Shown here piece after piece: positions 1 through 7,610 of a stretch of DNA of 64,000 nt. How positions within the stretch are numbered: the stretch's first letter is position 1; every line of letters begins with the position of its first letter. Source of the DNA: CAXXOK01 sp963664595 (lineage in GTDB: Bacteria; Bacillota; Clostridia; Christensenellales; Aristaeellaceae); contig CAXXOK010000010.1 of the NCBI GenBank assembly GCA_963664595.2, positions 248,001 through 312,000 of the forward strand. Reading direction: 5' to 3'. Under the pieces are notes generated by a model. That model was not told where the DNA came from and did not search any database. It saw nothing but the letters and a program-made list of their open reading frames with translations. The translations under genes were made by a program, and so were the position numbers.

Positions 1-1334
1 GTAACGGCGAACAGCCGCATCGTCACGGTGCCCGCCAGCGTAACGGGTTCTGTAAGCGGCACGGTTTCGTATGTGATAACATCCGTGCGCTTGGCCAGCG
101 GCGCATAGTCCGGCAGGGGATCGTACTGCCCCTCTTTACCGGGCGCGTATGCGGGCGGAGGATCCATGGGGTCGTATGTATAGCAGTCTGGCGCTTCATC
201 GGCTGCGGGTGCCTCCGGATTCAGGCGGCCTTCGCTGCGCAGGTAGAAGGGCGTTAAAATCGCTTCTTTGGGCGGCCAGGCGCTCGCGTGGCGCCAGATG
301 TTGCTGCCCAGCACAAAGTAGCGTACCTTGGGCCAATCTGGCACGTTGTTTTGCTTGCCCTTGATGTGGTAATCAAACCAGGAAAGCATTTTTCCGTTAA
401 TGTCTTGCCCGGCACCGTCGTTTTCAATCCCAAAATCATACGCACCGTAGGCGGAATGAAATTCACCGCCGTGTGACCACGGGCCGATGATTAAATTCGC
501 GGCATCGCGGGTATAGCTGTCTGATTCGGTCATGACGGCAGCCCAGTTGTGGATGGTGGTGTTAAGGCAAACGTCAAACCAGCCGGTGCAGTGCAGCATC
601 GCGGTATGCGCACGGCTGAAATCCATCGGGTGGCGGAGGCTGTCCCAGTATGCTTTGTCCTCCACGCCCCGGATGAGCGGTAAATAACCCCCGACCAGCG
701 GCGCGCCTTCCACCAGCGCAGCAGGGTTTTGATCGGCCGGCAGCAGCAGGGCATAATCGTTTAGCTTGGCATTATGCTTATGCAGGATGGGCAACAGACG
801 CTCGCGCTCCGATTCATCGGGGATAAAACGCTCAGATTGTGACAGGAGCTGGCCGTAGAGCCAGCAGATGTGACCGTAGTTGAAGGTTTGGGTCATCTGT
901 GTGCCGAAGGGCTCCATCGCCTGCGTCATGAAGGGACAGACCGCTTTGAGTGCCTTGGGCGCCTCCGCGGCCGCGGCCAGCTGCGTAAACCCGAAGTAGG
1001 ACAGCCCGAACATGCCGACGTTTCCATCACACCACGGTTGCGCCGCAAGCCACTCGACCGTGTCCACGCCGTCGGCGTACTCGCGGGGGGCATTTAAATC
1101 CAACACGCCGCCGGAGCCGCCGGTTCCCCGGCATTCAGCAATGATTATATGGTATCCGTGATCGGTATAGCGGCGAACGTTGTTATAAATACGTTCTTTC
1201 TTCAGCGAGTCTTTCGTGTAGGGTGTGCGCATCAGGATGACCGGATACGCTCCCTCCGTGTCAGGGCTGTAGCGGTCGTAATTTTGCAATACACCGTCGC
1301 GGAAGGGCATTGTGGCGTTCTGCGTATACTGCAT
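1..1334 (-). CDS. CocE/NonD family hydrolase, C-terminus cut by window edge
   Basis: Serine hydrolase of the CocE / X-Pro dipeptidyl-peptidase (PepX) type, which cleaves ester or amide bonds. I translated it from the start at 1334, where AAAGGAGTAACC precedes the ATG and also contains the stop of the upstream gene. The alpha/beta-hydrolase domain is visible with the full triad: nucleophile Ser in GLSYFG, Asp in GWFDV and His in GPWSHGG. The last visible residues belong to the C-terminal jelly-roll (VITYETVPLTEP). About 444 residues are in the window; the family usually has 550-600, so roughly 100 are missing beyond base 1. It is the last visible gene of an ABC importer/esterase operon, so an acyl ester of the imported glycan is a plausible substrate; that is inference. 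No signal peptide is seen, so it is probably cytoplasmic. Confidence 0.9.
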   Translation of the reverse strand, partial: MQYTQNATMPFRDGVLQNYDRYSPDTEGAYPVILMRTPYTKDSLKKERIYNNVRRYTDHGYHIIIAECRGTGGSGGVLDLNAPREYADGVDTVEWLAAQPWCDGNVGMFGLSYFGFTQLAAAAEAPKALKAVCPFMTQAMEPFGTQMTQTFNYGHICWLYGQLLSQSERFIPDESERERLLPILHKHNAKLNDYALLLPADQNPAALVEGAPLVGGYLPLIRGVEDKAYWDSLRHPMDFSRAHTAMLHCTGWFDVCLNTTIHNWAAVMTESDSYTRDAANLIIGPWSHGGEFHSAYGAYDFGIENDGAGQDINGKMLSWFDYHIKGKQNNVPDWPKVRYFVLGSNIWRHASAWPPKEAILTPFYLRSEGRLNPEAPAADEAPDCYTYDPMDPPPAYAPGKEGQYDPLPDYAPLAKRTDVITYETVPLTEPVTLAGTVTMRLFAV

Positions 1335-1336
1335 GG

Positions 1337-1816
1337 TTACTCCTTTTCGGTCAGCGTTTTCAGAGCGGCCTGCATGGCGGCGGACGCATCTTCGTCTTCG
1401 CTTTTGAGTGCCAGGCGGTACGGGCCTGCGGCCAGAGTATTGCTAAAGGCAGCGCTGCGCTTCCGGCCCAGAAACGCTATATCGTTCCCATCAAAAGGGA
1501 ACATTGCGCACAGCAGGGTTGGCAGCTCATCGTTGACGAATTGCAGGGTTCTTTCGTTTACAGGCATGCCGCGCAGGCCCACCACGGCGGCAATGGTCTT
1601 ATGGATATCGCCTTCCGCAAAGCTCATACGCATCCACCAGTTGTTTTCCGTGCCTTCGTCGCCCATGGCGACCATCAAGGGAAGCTTGCGCCGCTTTTCA
1701 TAAAGGTCTTCCTTGGTATACTGTCCGTTTGACACCTGATGCGGGTGCGGCATAAGCAGCGTAATGGTTTCCTCGGCATCCAGCACACGGCTGTATAGGG
1801 TATAGTTCATCCACAT
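1337..1816 (-). CDS. Truncated, catalytically dead esterase-D-like protein
   Basis: A 159-residue protein clearly related to the esterase encoded just upstream (1820-2635): it shares WWMRMS against MWMRMS and NDELPTLLCAMFP against TEELPKFVEGVFP in the same order. It stops shortly after the place of the nucleophile elbow. The GFSMGG motif is replaced by FLGRKRSAAF, and the oxyanion-hole HGG is replaced by MGD. No catalytic Ser, Asp or His triad can be assigned. GGAGG lies 8 bases before the ATG, and the gene is packed between its neighbours (3-base gap upstream, 2 bases to the CocE gene), so it looks translated rather than decayed. It may be a non-catalytic partner or ligand-binding remnant of a tandem duplication. 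Function unknown. Confidence 0.7.
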   Translation of the reverse strand: MWMNYTLYSRVLDAEETITLLMPHPHQVSNGQYTKEDLYEKRRKLPLMVAMGDEGTENNWWMRMSFAEGDIHKTIAAVVGLRGMPVNERTLQFVNDELPTLLCAMFPFDGNDIAFLGRKRSAAFSNTLAAGPYRLALKSEDEDASAAMQAALKTLTEKE

Positions 1817-1819
1817 GGC

Positions 1820-2635
1820 TTATGCCTCCTTTATTTGCGGTCCATCCAGCTTCAGCCAATTCTTCAGCGCCCACGCCAGAGCATGATCCACAAAATAGTA
1901 ATCATGGATTCCCGGCGCCTGATAGTAGGTGTGCTCCATGCCGATTTCCGTGAGCATCTGGTGATACTGCTCTGTCAGCTCGGCGGCATAGTCATCAAGC
2001 GCGCAGGCGACCAGCAGGCGGGGCTTGTAGCCCTTGTTCTGCGCGGCCTGCTTTGCCAGATATACAAGGTCGCTGTTGCCGCCGCGGAGTTCCGCAATCG
2101 GACCCAGCGCATCGCGTACGGCGGTCAGGTCGGGTCCGTTTTCCATGCTTTCCCACTTTTCAAACAGCGGGATGATATCCCGCGCGCCGCATAAAGGCAT
2201 GGACGCGGCATACTTTTCCGGACAGCGGAAAGCGGCCTTGAGCGCGCCCTGCCCGCCCATGGAGAAGCCTGCGATATAGCGGTCCTCACGGCGGGGTGAA
2301 GCAGGGAAGACTCCCTCGACAAACTTCGGCAGTTCTTCGGTCAGATAAGTGAAGATCTTATATCCGTGCACCATATCGGAATACGCGCTGGACATGCCGT
2401 TAATCGACACGCTGATAAAGCCGTAACGCGTGGAGTATTCCTCAATGCGGCTCATACGCATCCACATGGTGGATTCTTCCGCGCCGCCGTGGAGTACGTA
2501 GATTACCGGGTACAGCACTCGTTTGCACCGCAAGTCTTGTACATTCAAATCACGAGCCACCTCAGGCAGCGTGACGGTAATATCCGTATGCGTTTGAAAT
2601 ACTTCGGAAAAGAAATGGCAGCGAATCATGCCCAT
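1820..2635 (-). CDS. Esterase D / tributyrin-esterase-type alpha/beta hydrolase
   Basis: A 271-residue serine esterase of the EstA / esterase D family, which removes short acyl groups from carbohydrates or other small esters. Visible motifs are the oxyanion-hole VLHGG near residue 48, the nucleophile elbow GFSMGG near 122, an acid candidate in CALDDYAAE and the catalytic His in GIHDYYF near the C-terminus. No signal peptide is present, so it should act in the cytoplasm after uptake. The start has GGAG 10 bases upstream, and an in-frame ATG two codons further is also possible. It lies 18 bases after the MFS gene in the importer operon and is paralogous to the genes at 10244 and 11061. Substrate is unknown; O-acetyl or feruloyl sugar esters are guesses from context. 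Confidence 0.88.
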   Translation of the reverse strand: MGMIRCHFFSEVFQTHTDITVTLPEVARDLNVQDLRCKRVLYPVIYVLHGGAEESTMWMRMSRIEEYSTRYGFISVSINGMSSAYSDMVHGYKIFTYLTEELPKFVEGVFPASPRREDRYIAGFSMGGQGALKAAFRCPEKYAASMPLCGARDIIPLFEKWESMENGPDLTAVRDALGPIAELRGGNSDLVYLAKQAAQNKGYKPRLLVACALDDYAAELTEQYHQMLTEIGMEHTYYQAPGIHDYYFVDHALAWALKNWLKLDGPQIKEA

Positions 2636-2653
2636 TATACCAGGTCTCCTTTA

Positions 2654-3823
2654 TCATACACGTTGTTTCAATCGGCGAGTGATCCAATAAAACGCAGCCC
2701 CGGCTAACGCCAGCGGCAGGGCGAAAATCATAAACAACACACCATAGTTGCCGCCGTTCATGTCCACAATCCTGCCGCCGATCATGGGGGAAGAGCCCTG
2801 TCCCAGGTCGGTACCGATATAGTAGGTGCTCACTGCGGCGCCCCGCTTGTTGGCCGGTACGGATTTTACAGCCGCTGCCTGCAGCGCGGGTTTTGCCAGG
2901 TTGACGCCAACTGTTTTTATCACGGCGGCCAGGCCGATCATCCACAGCCCCTGCTGCAGCCATAAAAGCATCAGGCCGATGATCATCAGCGCCAGACCCG
3001 GATACACAGTATTCGTTCCCTTCTGGTCGATCAGCTTTCCAAGAAAAAGGCGGCAAAGAATTACCGTAACGGCGCTTAGGGTAAAATACCAGCCGATGTT
3101 GGCAATGCCCTGCGTGGCGGCATACAGCACCATCATGCTGCTTTCAATGCCGGCCACTGCGGCAATGGTGACCTCAATCATGGTAAAGGGCAGGCACTGC
3201 GGCACAATGATGTCCGATATCCTGAGCCCCTTGGTATGGGTACGTTCCGTGTCATCATCCGTAAACCTGAAGGGAATGACAATCAGCCCACCGGCGATGC
3301 ACAGCCCGGCCGATACCCCGAACGTGAGTGAAAAACCGCCGATGCTCGCCAGCCATAACCCGAATGCCGGGCCGCCGGCCATGGCCAGTGATTGGCTTAC
3401 GCCATAGTAGCAGATTGCCTCGCCGATGCGGTTTTGCGGCACGATGCCGGGTATGATCGCCATGTTAACCGTGGTGTTAAGCGCAAAAACAACGCCGTGA
3501 AACACACGCAGTACAATGAGCCATGTGGGATCTTTTACCAACGCATAGCCGCTGATGGCAAACCCCATCCCAATCGTAGAGATGACCAGCAGCCACTTGC
3601 GGTTGACGCGATCGGACACCAGGCCGCTGACAGGCCGGATGATCATGGACGATATATTGAACGCGCCCGTTACCACTCCGGCAATCGCGACCGATACGCC
3701 AAGGCCCGTTACATAGCTGGAAATGGTGGTATACACCATGGAAAAACTGACGGATACAATCAGGTTCATACCTAAAAGAAGGAGATAACGGCTGTTCAGC
3801 AGCCGCTGCTTTTTGACTTCCAA
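2654..3823 (-). CDS. MFS transporter
   Basis: A 389-residue, almost entirely hydrophobic protein with about 12 predicted membrane spans and the major-facilitator loop signature GLVSDRVNRKW between spans 2 and 3 (around residues 63-73). It starts directly with the first span after a short basic N-terminus, as usual for this group. It is of the drug/sugar-efflux type, but substrate and direction cannot be read from the sequence. It sits 15 bases downstream of the LplC-type permease gene and 18 bases upstream of the esterase gene, so it is probably co-transcribed with the importer. It might export a released acyl group or surplus sugar, which is speculation. The MFS assignment is firm; the role is not. 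Confidence 0.88.
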   Translation of the reverse strand: MEVKKQRLLNSRYLLLLGMNLIVSVSFSMVYTTISSYVTGLGVSVAIAGVVTGAFNISSMIIRPVSGLVSDRVNRKWLLVISTIGMGFAISGYALVKDPTWLIVLRVFHGVVFALNTTVNMAIIPGIVPQNRIGEAICYYGVSQSLAMAGGPAFGLWLASIGGFSLTFGVSAGLCIAGGLIVIPFRFTDDDTERTHTKGLRISDIIVPQCLPFTMIEVTIAAVAGIESSMMVLYAATQGIANIGWYFTLSAVTVILCRLFLGKLIDQKGTNTVYPGLALMIIGLMLLWLQQGLWMIGLAAVIKTVGVNLAKPALQAAAVKSVPANKRGAAVSTYYIGTDLGQGSSPMIGGRIVDMNGGNYGVLFMIFALPLALAGAAFYWITRRLKQRV

Positions 3824-3838
3824 AATGGTGGAGCCTCC

Positions 3839-4720
3839 TCAGCCTTTGATCGATCCCAGCATAATGCCTTTGACAAAGTACTTTTGCACAAAGGGATAAA
3901 TACAGAGGATAGGTACGGTCGCTACAATAATGGTACAATATTTTACCAGGGTTTGCTGTACGACCGTGTTCATGCGCGCGCCGGAATCGAGGCTGCGCTG
4001 AGAGGTGGTAATGAGGATTTCGCGCAGGAACATCTGCAGCGGCCATTTTTCACGATCCTGTAAGTAGATTGACGCTGTGAACCAGCTGTTCCAGAAGGTG
4101 ATGGCGACAAATAGTCCGATAACCGCAATGGTCGCCTTGGATACGGGTATGATAATGCGCATCAGGATTTGCAGGTCGTTTGCGCCGTCCAGGCGGGCGG
4201 ATTCCTCCAAAGAAGCCGGAATTTCCGCAAAGGAGGTACGCATGATGACCAGATTAAACACCGAGAACGCACCGGGCAGCAGCACGGCCGCGCGGCTGTC
4301 TATCAGGCCCAGGTTCCGCACCAGCATATAGTTTGGAATCATGCCGCCGTTAAACAGCATGGTAAATGCCATCAGCAGCATAATCTTGTTGCGGGGCGCA
4401 AAGCGCTTGTTGGACAGCACATAGGCTGCAAGGGTTGTAAGGATCAGGTTTAAAACTGTGCCGATGGTGACGTAGAACAGGGTGTTGCCATAGCCAACGG
4501 CGATGTTGCGGTAGCTCAGCACCGTTTTATAACCGGAAAGGTTCAGCGGCAACACGGGCAGAAGATGAAAGCCCTGGTCGCGTGTCAGCGCAATGGGATC
4601 GGAAATGGAGCTGCTCAGCACGTGCAGCATAGGTGCCAGACAGCAAAAGCCGAATAATACCAACAGGATGGCGTTAACCACTTTGAAGATCTTGCGCCCC
4701 GAAGATTCTCGAATATGCAT
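3839..4720 (-). CDS. Carbohydrate ABC transporter permease, LplC/YtcP type
   Basis: Inner-membrane permease subunit of a binding-protein-dependent sugar importer, 293 residues with about six spans. The cytoplasmic coupling (EAA) loop reads SLEESARLDGAN followed by RIIIPVSK, matching the MalG/LplC side of the family. The C-terminus VKGIMLGSIKG is typical of LplC-like permeases. It lies 14 bases after the LplB-type gene, whose product should be its dimer partner. No ATPase gene is present in this operon, so a shared MsmX-like ATPase elsewhere is expected, as known for many Firmicute sugar importers. LplB/LplC-type systems often carry oligosaccharides of plant or host polysaccharides; the substrate here is unknown. 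Confidence 0.92.
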   Translation of the reverse strand: MHIRESSGRKIFKVVNAILLVLFGFCCLAPMLHVLSSSISDPIALTRDQGFHLLPVLPLNLSGYKTVLSYRNIAVGYGNTLFYVTIGTVLNLILTTLAAYVLSNKRFAPRNKIMLLMAFTMLFNGGMIPNYMLVRNLGLIDSRAAVLLPGAFSVFNLVIMRTSFAEIPASLEESARLDGANDLQILMRIIIPVSKATIAVIGLFVAITFWNSWFTASIYLQDREKWPLQMFLREILITTSQRSLDSGARMNTVVQQTLVKYCTIIVATVPILCIYPFVQKYFVKGIMLGSIKG

Positions 4721-4734
4721 CGTTACACCTCCAC

Positions 4735-5643
4735 CTAAAACATGCTGATATCCGTATATTTACGGCTCAGACCATTGGCTGTGACGATAAGCAGCAGACC
4801 GATCACCGAGTTGAAAAGCCCGACGGCTGTACTGTAGCCGATTTTCTGCTTGATAATGCCGATACGGTATACGTACGTTTGGATGACGTCGGCCGTTTCA
4901 TAGGTCGCGGGAGAATACATCAGCAGGATTTTTTCGAAATTGACTGTCATCAGCATACCGCAGCGCAGGATGAACATGATGATGATCGTAGAAGCAATGC
5001 TTGGGATTGTGACGTGAAAAAGCTGGGCAATCTTGCCTGCGCCGTCCAGATCCGCCGCCTCATAAAGATCTTCGCTCACGCCTGAAAGCGCGGCCAGAAA
5101 AATAATGCTTTGAAAGCCGACTTCCTGCCAGATTTCGGATATGATGAAAACCGAGCGAAAACTGGATGGATCACTGACATAGTTATGCGGCGTACCGCCA
5201 AGCACCTTCACAATCTGCGCAATGATGCCGTTGGAACTGGTGAACTCGTTGATCAGGCCGACCACAACAATGATGGAGATGAAGTGGGGCATATAGCTGA
5301 CCGTCTGCACGATCTTTTTAAAGCCGGTATGGCGCACTTCATTGAGCATCAGCGCAAAGATGATGGGCGCCGGGAACGCAAACAGCATCGAGTACAGGCT
5401 GATCAGCAGGGTATTACCCAGCGTTCGCTGAAAATACAGTCCGTTAAAAAAGTCGGAAAAGTTCTGAAACCATATCCATTTGCTGCCAAAGATGCCTTTG
5501 GTAAGGGAGTAGTTTTGAAAGGCCATGGTCAGGCCGAGCATGGGAACATAGTTAAAAACAAGCACATAGGCCAACACCGGCAGGATCATCCAGTATAAAA
5601 GCTTGTTTTTCCTATAATTCACAATAAGGCGTTCATGTTTCAT
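4735..5643 (-). CDS. Carbohydrate ABC transporter permease, LplB/YtcO type
   Basis: Second permease of the importer, about 302 residues with six spans and the EAA loop LYEAADLDGAGK followed by HVTIPSI. The start at 5643 (MKHERLIVNYRKN) was chosen because GGAGAGGAG lies just upstream; a longer reading frame back to 5730 runs through an intergenic stem-loop and has no ribosome binding site. The protein starts with a basic cytoplasmic stretch before the first span (LLYWMILPVLAYVLVF), usual for LplB. It pairs with the product of 3839-4720 and receives substrate from the binding protein encoded at 5775-7391. Confidence 0.92.
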   Translation of the reverse strand: MKHERLIVNYRKNKLLYWMILPVLAYVLVFNYVPMLGLTMAFQNYSLTKGIFGSKWIWFQNFSDFFNGLYFQRTLGNTLLISLYSMLFAFPAPIIFALMLNEVRHTGFKKIVQTVSYMPHFISIIVVVGLINEFTSSNGIIAQIVKVLGGTPHNYVSDPSSFRSVFIISEIWQEVGFQSIIFLAALSGVSEDLYEAADLDGAGKIAQLFHVTIPSIASTIIIMFILRCGMLMTVNFEKILLMYSPATYETADVIQTYVYRIGIIKQKIGYSTAVGLFNSVIGLLLIVTANGLSRKYTDISMF

Positions 5644-5698
5644 ATCGGTCCGCTCCTCTCCATATCGTACTCGCGGGAAAACTTTCCCGTAAAGACAA

Positions 5699-5742
5699 CG
5701 CACGAGCCGGGCGTATAGTGTATGATGCACCCGGCTCGTGCG
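5699..5742 (-). promoter_or_regulatory. Intercistronic stem-loop between binding-protein and permease genes
   Basis: A perfect 13-bp inverted repeat (arms 5699-5711 and 5730-5742, core CGAGCCGGG/CCCGGCTCG) with an 18-base loop, between the binding-protein stop (5775) and the permease start (5643). No long U-run follows. In ABC import operons such hairpins are known to protect the binding-protein mRNA or to attenuate read-through, giving more binding protein than permease. A similar hairpin occupies the same place in the second importer at 45583-45613. Confidence 0.8.
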
Positions 5743-5774
5743 AAGTATTAGGTCATGTTGGTACTATATCTGGT

Positions 5775-7391
5775 TTAGCGGGCCAGGTAACGGTCATAGG
5801 CGGACTGATACGCGCCGATGGCTTCATCAACGCCCAACGCGTGCAGCTGCTGTACGAACGTTTCGTAGTTCTCCAGGGGTTCCAGACCCATGATGAAGCG
5901 TACGGTCATTTCGTCCACATAGGAGCTGATCTCGGAGTACAGGTCGCCGTAGATTTCCTTTTCTTCGGAGTTCAGGGTCACCGCGCCGGGGAGTACGCCG
6001 GTGTTGTCGTTCTGCTCGTCCCACATCTCAGTGATTGCGCGGGTTGCGGGGCTGATGTCGCGGCAGCTGACAATTTCGCTGAACCAGGTCACCGGGGTGG
6101 CATAAGCGCTGAGAACGGCCACGGAGTCGATGTCCGGATTGTTCATCACGAAGTCGGTGTATACGGGCATGCCATCGACCATCTCGTAGGTTTTGTCTTC
6201 CACACCGTAGTTGGCCATCATGAAGCCTTCATCGGTGAACCACTGGTCGATATAACGCATGGCCAGTTCGGGGTTGTCACAGGTTGTGGAGATCGCGGCG
6301 GCAACGTCGCAGATGGGGCCGCTGGACGAACCGATGTGCACTTTGTCGCCTTCGTTTTTAACGGGGATGGGAGCCGTAACAAACAGGAAGTCGGGGTTGA
6401 GAGTCTGGCCAACGCTGTTGTACAGGCCCAGAATGCCGCTGTGGTCGGTGGAGTAGGCGCACATGCCGTTGGTAATCATGGCAACGCCGTCATCAAAGGT
6501 AATCACGGAGGCGAAGTCCGGGTCAATGAGGCCTTCGCTGTACCACTGCGAAATCATGGTGATGTACTCTTTATAGCCTTCGGTCAGCGGTGCATAGGTT
6601 ACGTTGTTGCCGTCCAGATAGAAAGCATGGTCGGTAACGATGTTTTTCAGGTGGAAGCCAAGGCCGGTGGTGATACCGTCGTACTTGCTGGCGCCGTTGG
6701 AGTCAAGGGCCATGGGGCGGGTGAGGCCAAGCTCATCCTTGCAGCGGGTCAGGAAGGTATGCAGCTCGTCGTATGTCTTGGGCACTTCCATGCCGAGCTT
6801 GTCCAGCAGATCCTGGCGGATGATGGGACCGCCGACGTTGAGGCCGGGTTCATCGGCGATGACGGGCATGTGAACGTAGGGAATGTTGCCTTCATCGGTC
6901 ATCACACTCTTTTTTCGGAAATCGCTGGCGTCGATCGCAGCCTTGTAATGAGGCGCATACTCCAGCAAATCGGAAATGTTGACGATGATGCCTTCCTCGA
7001 TGGCAGTGTCGCCGCTGTAGGAATAATAGTCGTTGAAGCCGATAATGATATCGGGATACTTGCCGGAAGCCAGCATGAGCGAAAACGCGGTGACATCTTC
7101 GCCGACAGGCGGGGTGATGCACTCAATATGCACGCCGGTTTTTTCTTCCATTGCCTGGAGCATCGCCATATCATCAAGCTTGTCGATGAGGGTGCCGATG
7201 GCGCCGTTGCTTTTGGTATCCATCCACAGGGTCAGGGTTACGGGTTCTTCGGTCAGGCGTTCTACTTTGGAGGTCATCTGCGCCTTTTCACGGATGATCG
7301 CGTCGCGGTCTTCGGCAATGCCCGCCATGGCTGTGGTGGAGAAAAGTACAAGCAGGCAGGCCAGTAGGGTAGCCAGAATACGTTTTGGCAT
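5775..7391 (-). CDS. Extracellular solute-binding protein of oligosaccharide importer (LipO/LplA type)
   Basis: Large (538-residue) sugar-binding protein for the permeases encoded downstream. The start at 7391 (MPKRILATLL) has AAAGGGGAC upstream; an upstream in-frame ATG at 7421 has no ribosome binding site. A clear Sec signal peptide runs to about residue 24 (LLVLFSTTAMA then G), but there is no lipobox cysteine after it, unlike most Gram-positive binding proteins. The body begins with EPVTLTLWMDTK, typical of family 1/LipO binding proteins, and large size with acidic bias fits an extracellular protein. It is the first structural gene after the AraC-type regulator and has its own likely promoter at 7448-7477. 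The ligand is unknown; an esterified oligosaccharide is suggested by the neighbouring esterases. Confidence 0.92.
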   Translation of the reverse strand: MPKRILATLLACLLVLFSTTAMAGIAEDRDAIIREKAQMTSKVERLTEEPVTLTLWMDTKSNGAIGTLIDKLDDMAMLQAMEEKTGVHIECITPPVGEDVTAFSLMLASGKYPDIIIGFNDYYSYSGDTAIEEGIIVNISDLLEYAPHYKAAIDASDFRKKSVMTDEGNIPYVHMPVIADEPGLNVGGPIIRQDLLDKLGMEVPKTYDELHTFLTRCKDELGLTRPMALDSNGASKYDGITTGLGFHLKNIVTDHAFYLDGNNVTYAPLTEGYKEYITMISQWYSEGLIDPDFASVITFDDGVAMITNGMCAYSTDHSGILGLYNSVGQTLNPDFLFVTAPIPVKNEGDKVHIGSSSGPICDVAAAISTTCDNPELAMRYIDQWFTDEGFMMANYGVEDKTYEMVDGMPVYTDFVMNNPDIDSVAVLSAYATPVTWFSEIVSCRDISPATRAITEMWDEQNDNTGVLPGAVTLNSEEKEIYGDLYSEISSYVDEMTVRFIMGLEPLENYETFVQQLHALGVDEAIGAYQSAYDRYLAR

Positions 7392-7447
7392 TTGGATAGT
7401 CCCCTTTCGTTTTGAGAGCAACGCTCGTAGCTGCTCTATTTGCTGCC

Positions 7448-7477
7448 AGTATAGCGTGAGATAAAATCGGCTGTAAA
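7448..7477 (-). promoter_or_regulatory. Candidate sigma-A promoter for the solute-binding protein gene
   Basis: On the minus strand TTTACA (7477-7472), an 18-base spacer and TATACT (7453-7448) form a good housekeeping promoter. Transcription would start about 50 bases before the binding-protein start codon at 7391. The remaining 7480-7610 region is AT-rich and may hold activator sites for the upstream AraC-type regulator; no clear repeat was found there. Confidence 0.6.
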
Positions 7478-7610
7478 TAGTCAGGTTTTATGATGATGCT
7501 ATGCAAAATTCTCGGTCGGGAAAGCCTTGCCAATCAAGACAATAGGGAGTGTATAGTCAATTTTTATCACATAAAGTCAAAATTTGACCAGATACGTCAT
7601 GCCTGGTTTT

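Noticed and set aside
5718..7367. 549-codon open frame on the plus strand opposite the binding-protein gene
   Set aside because: It mirrors the codon bias of the real gene on the other strand, has no ribosome binding site and gives a low-complexity protein without a known domain.
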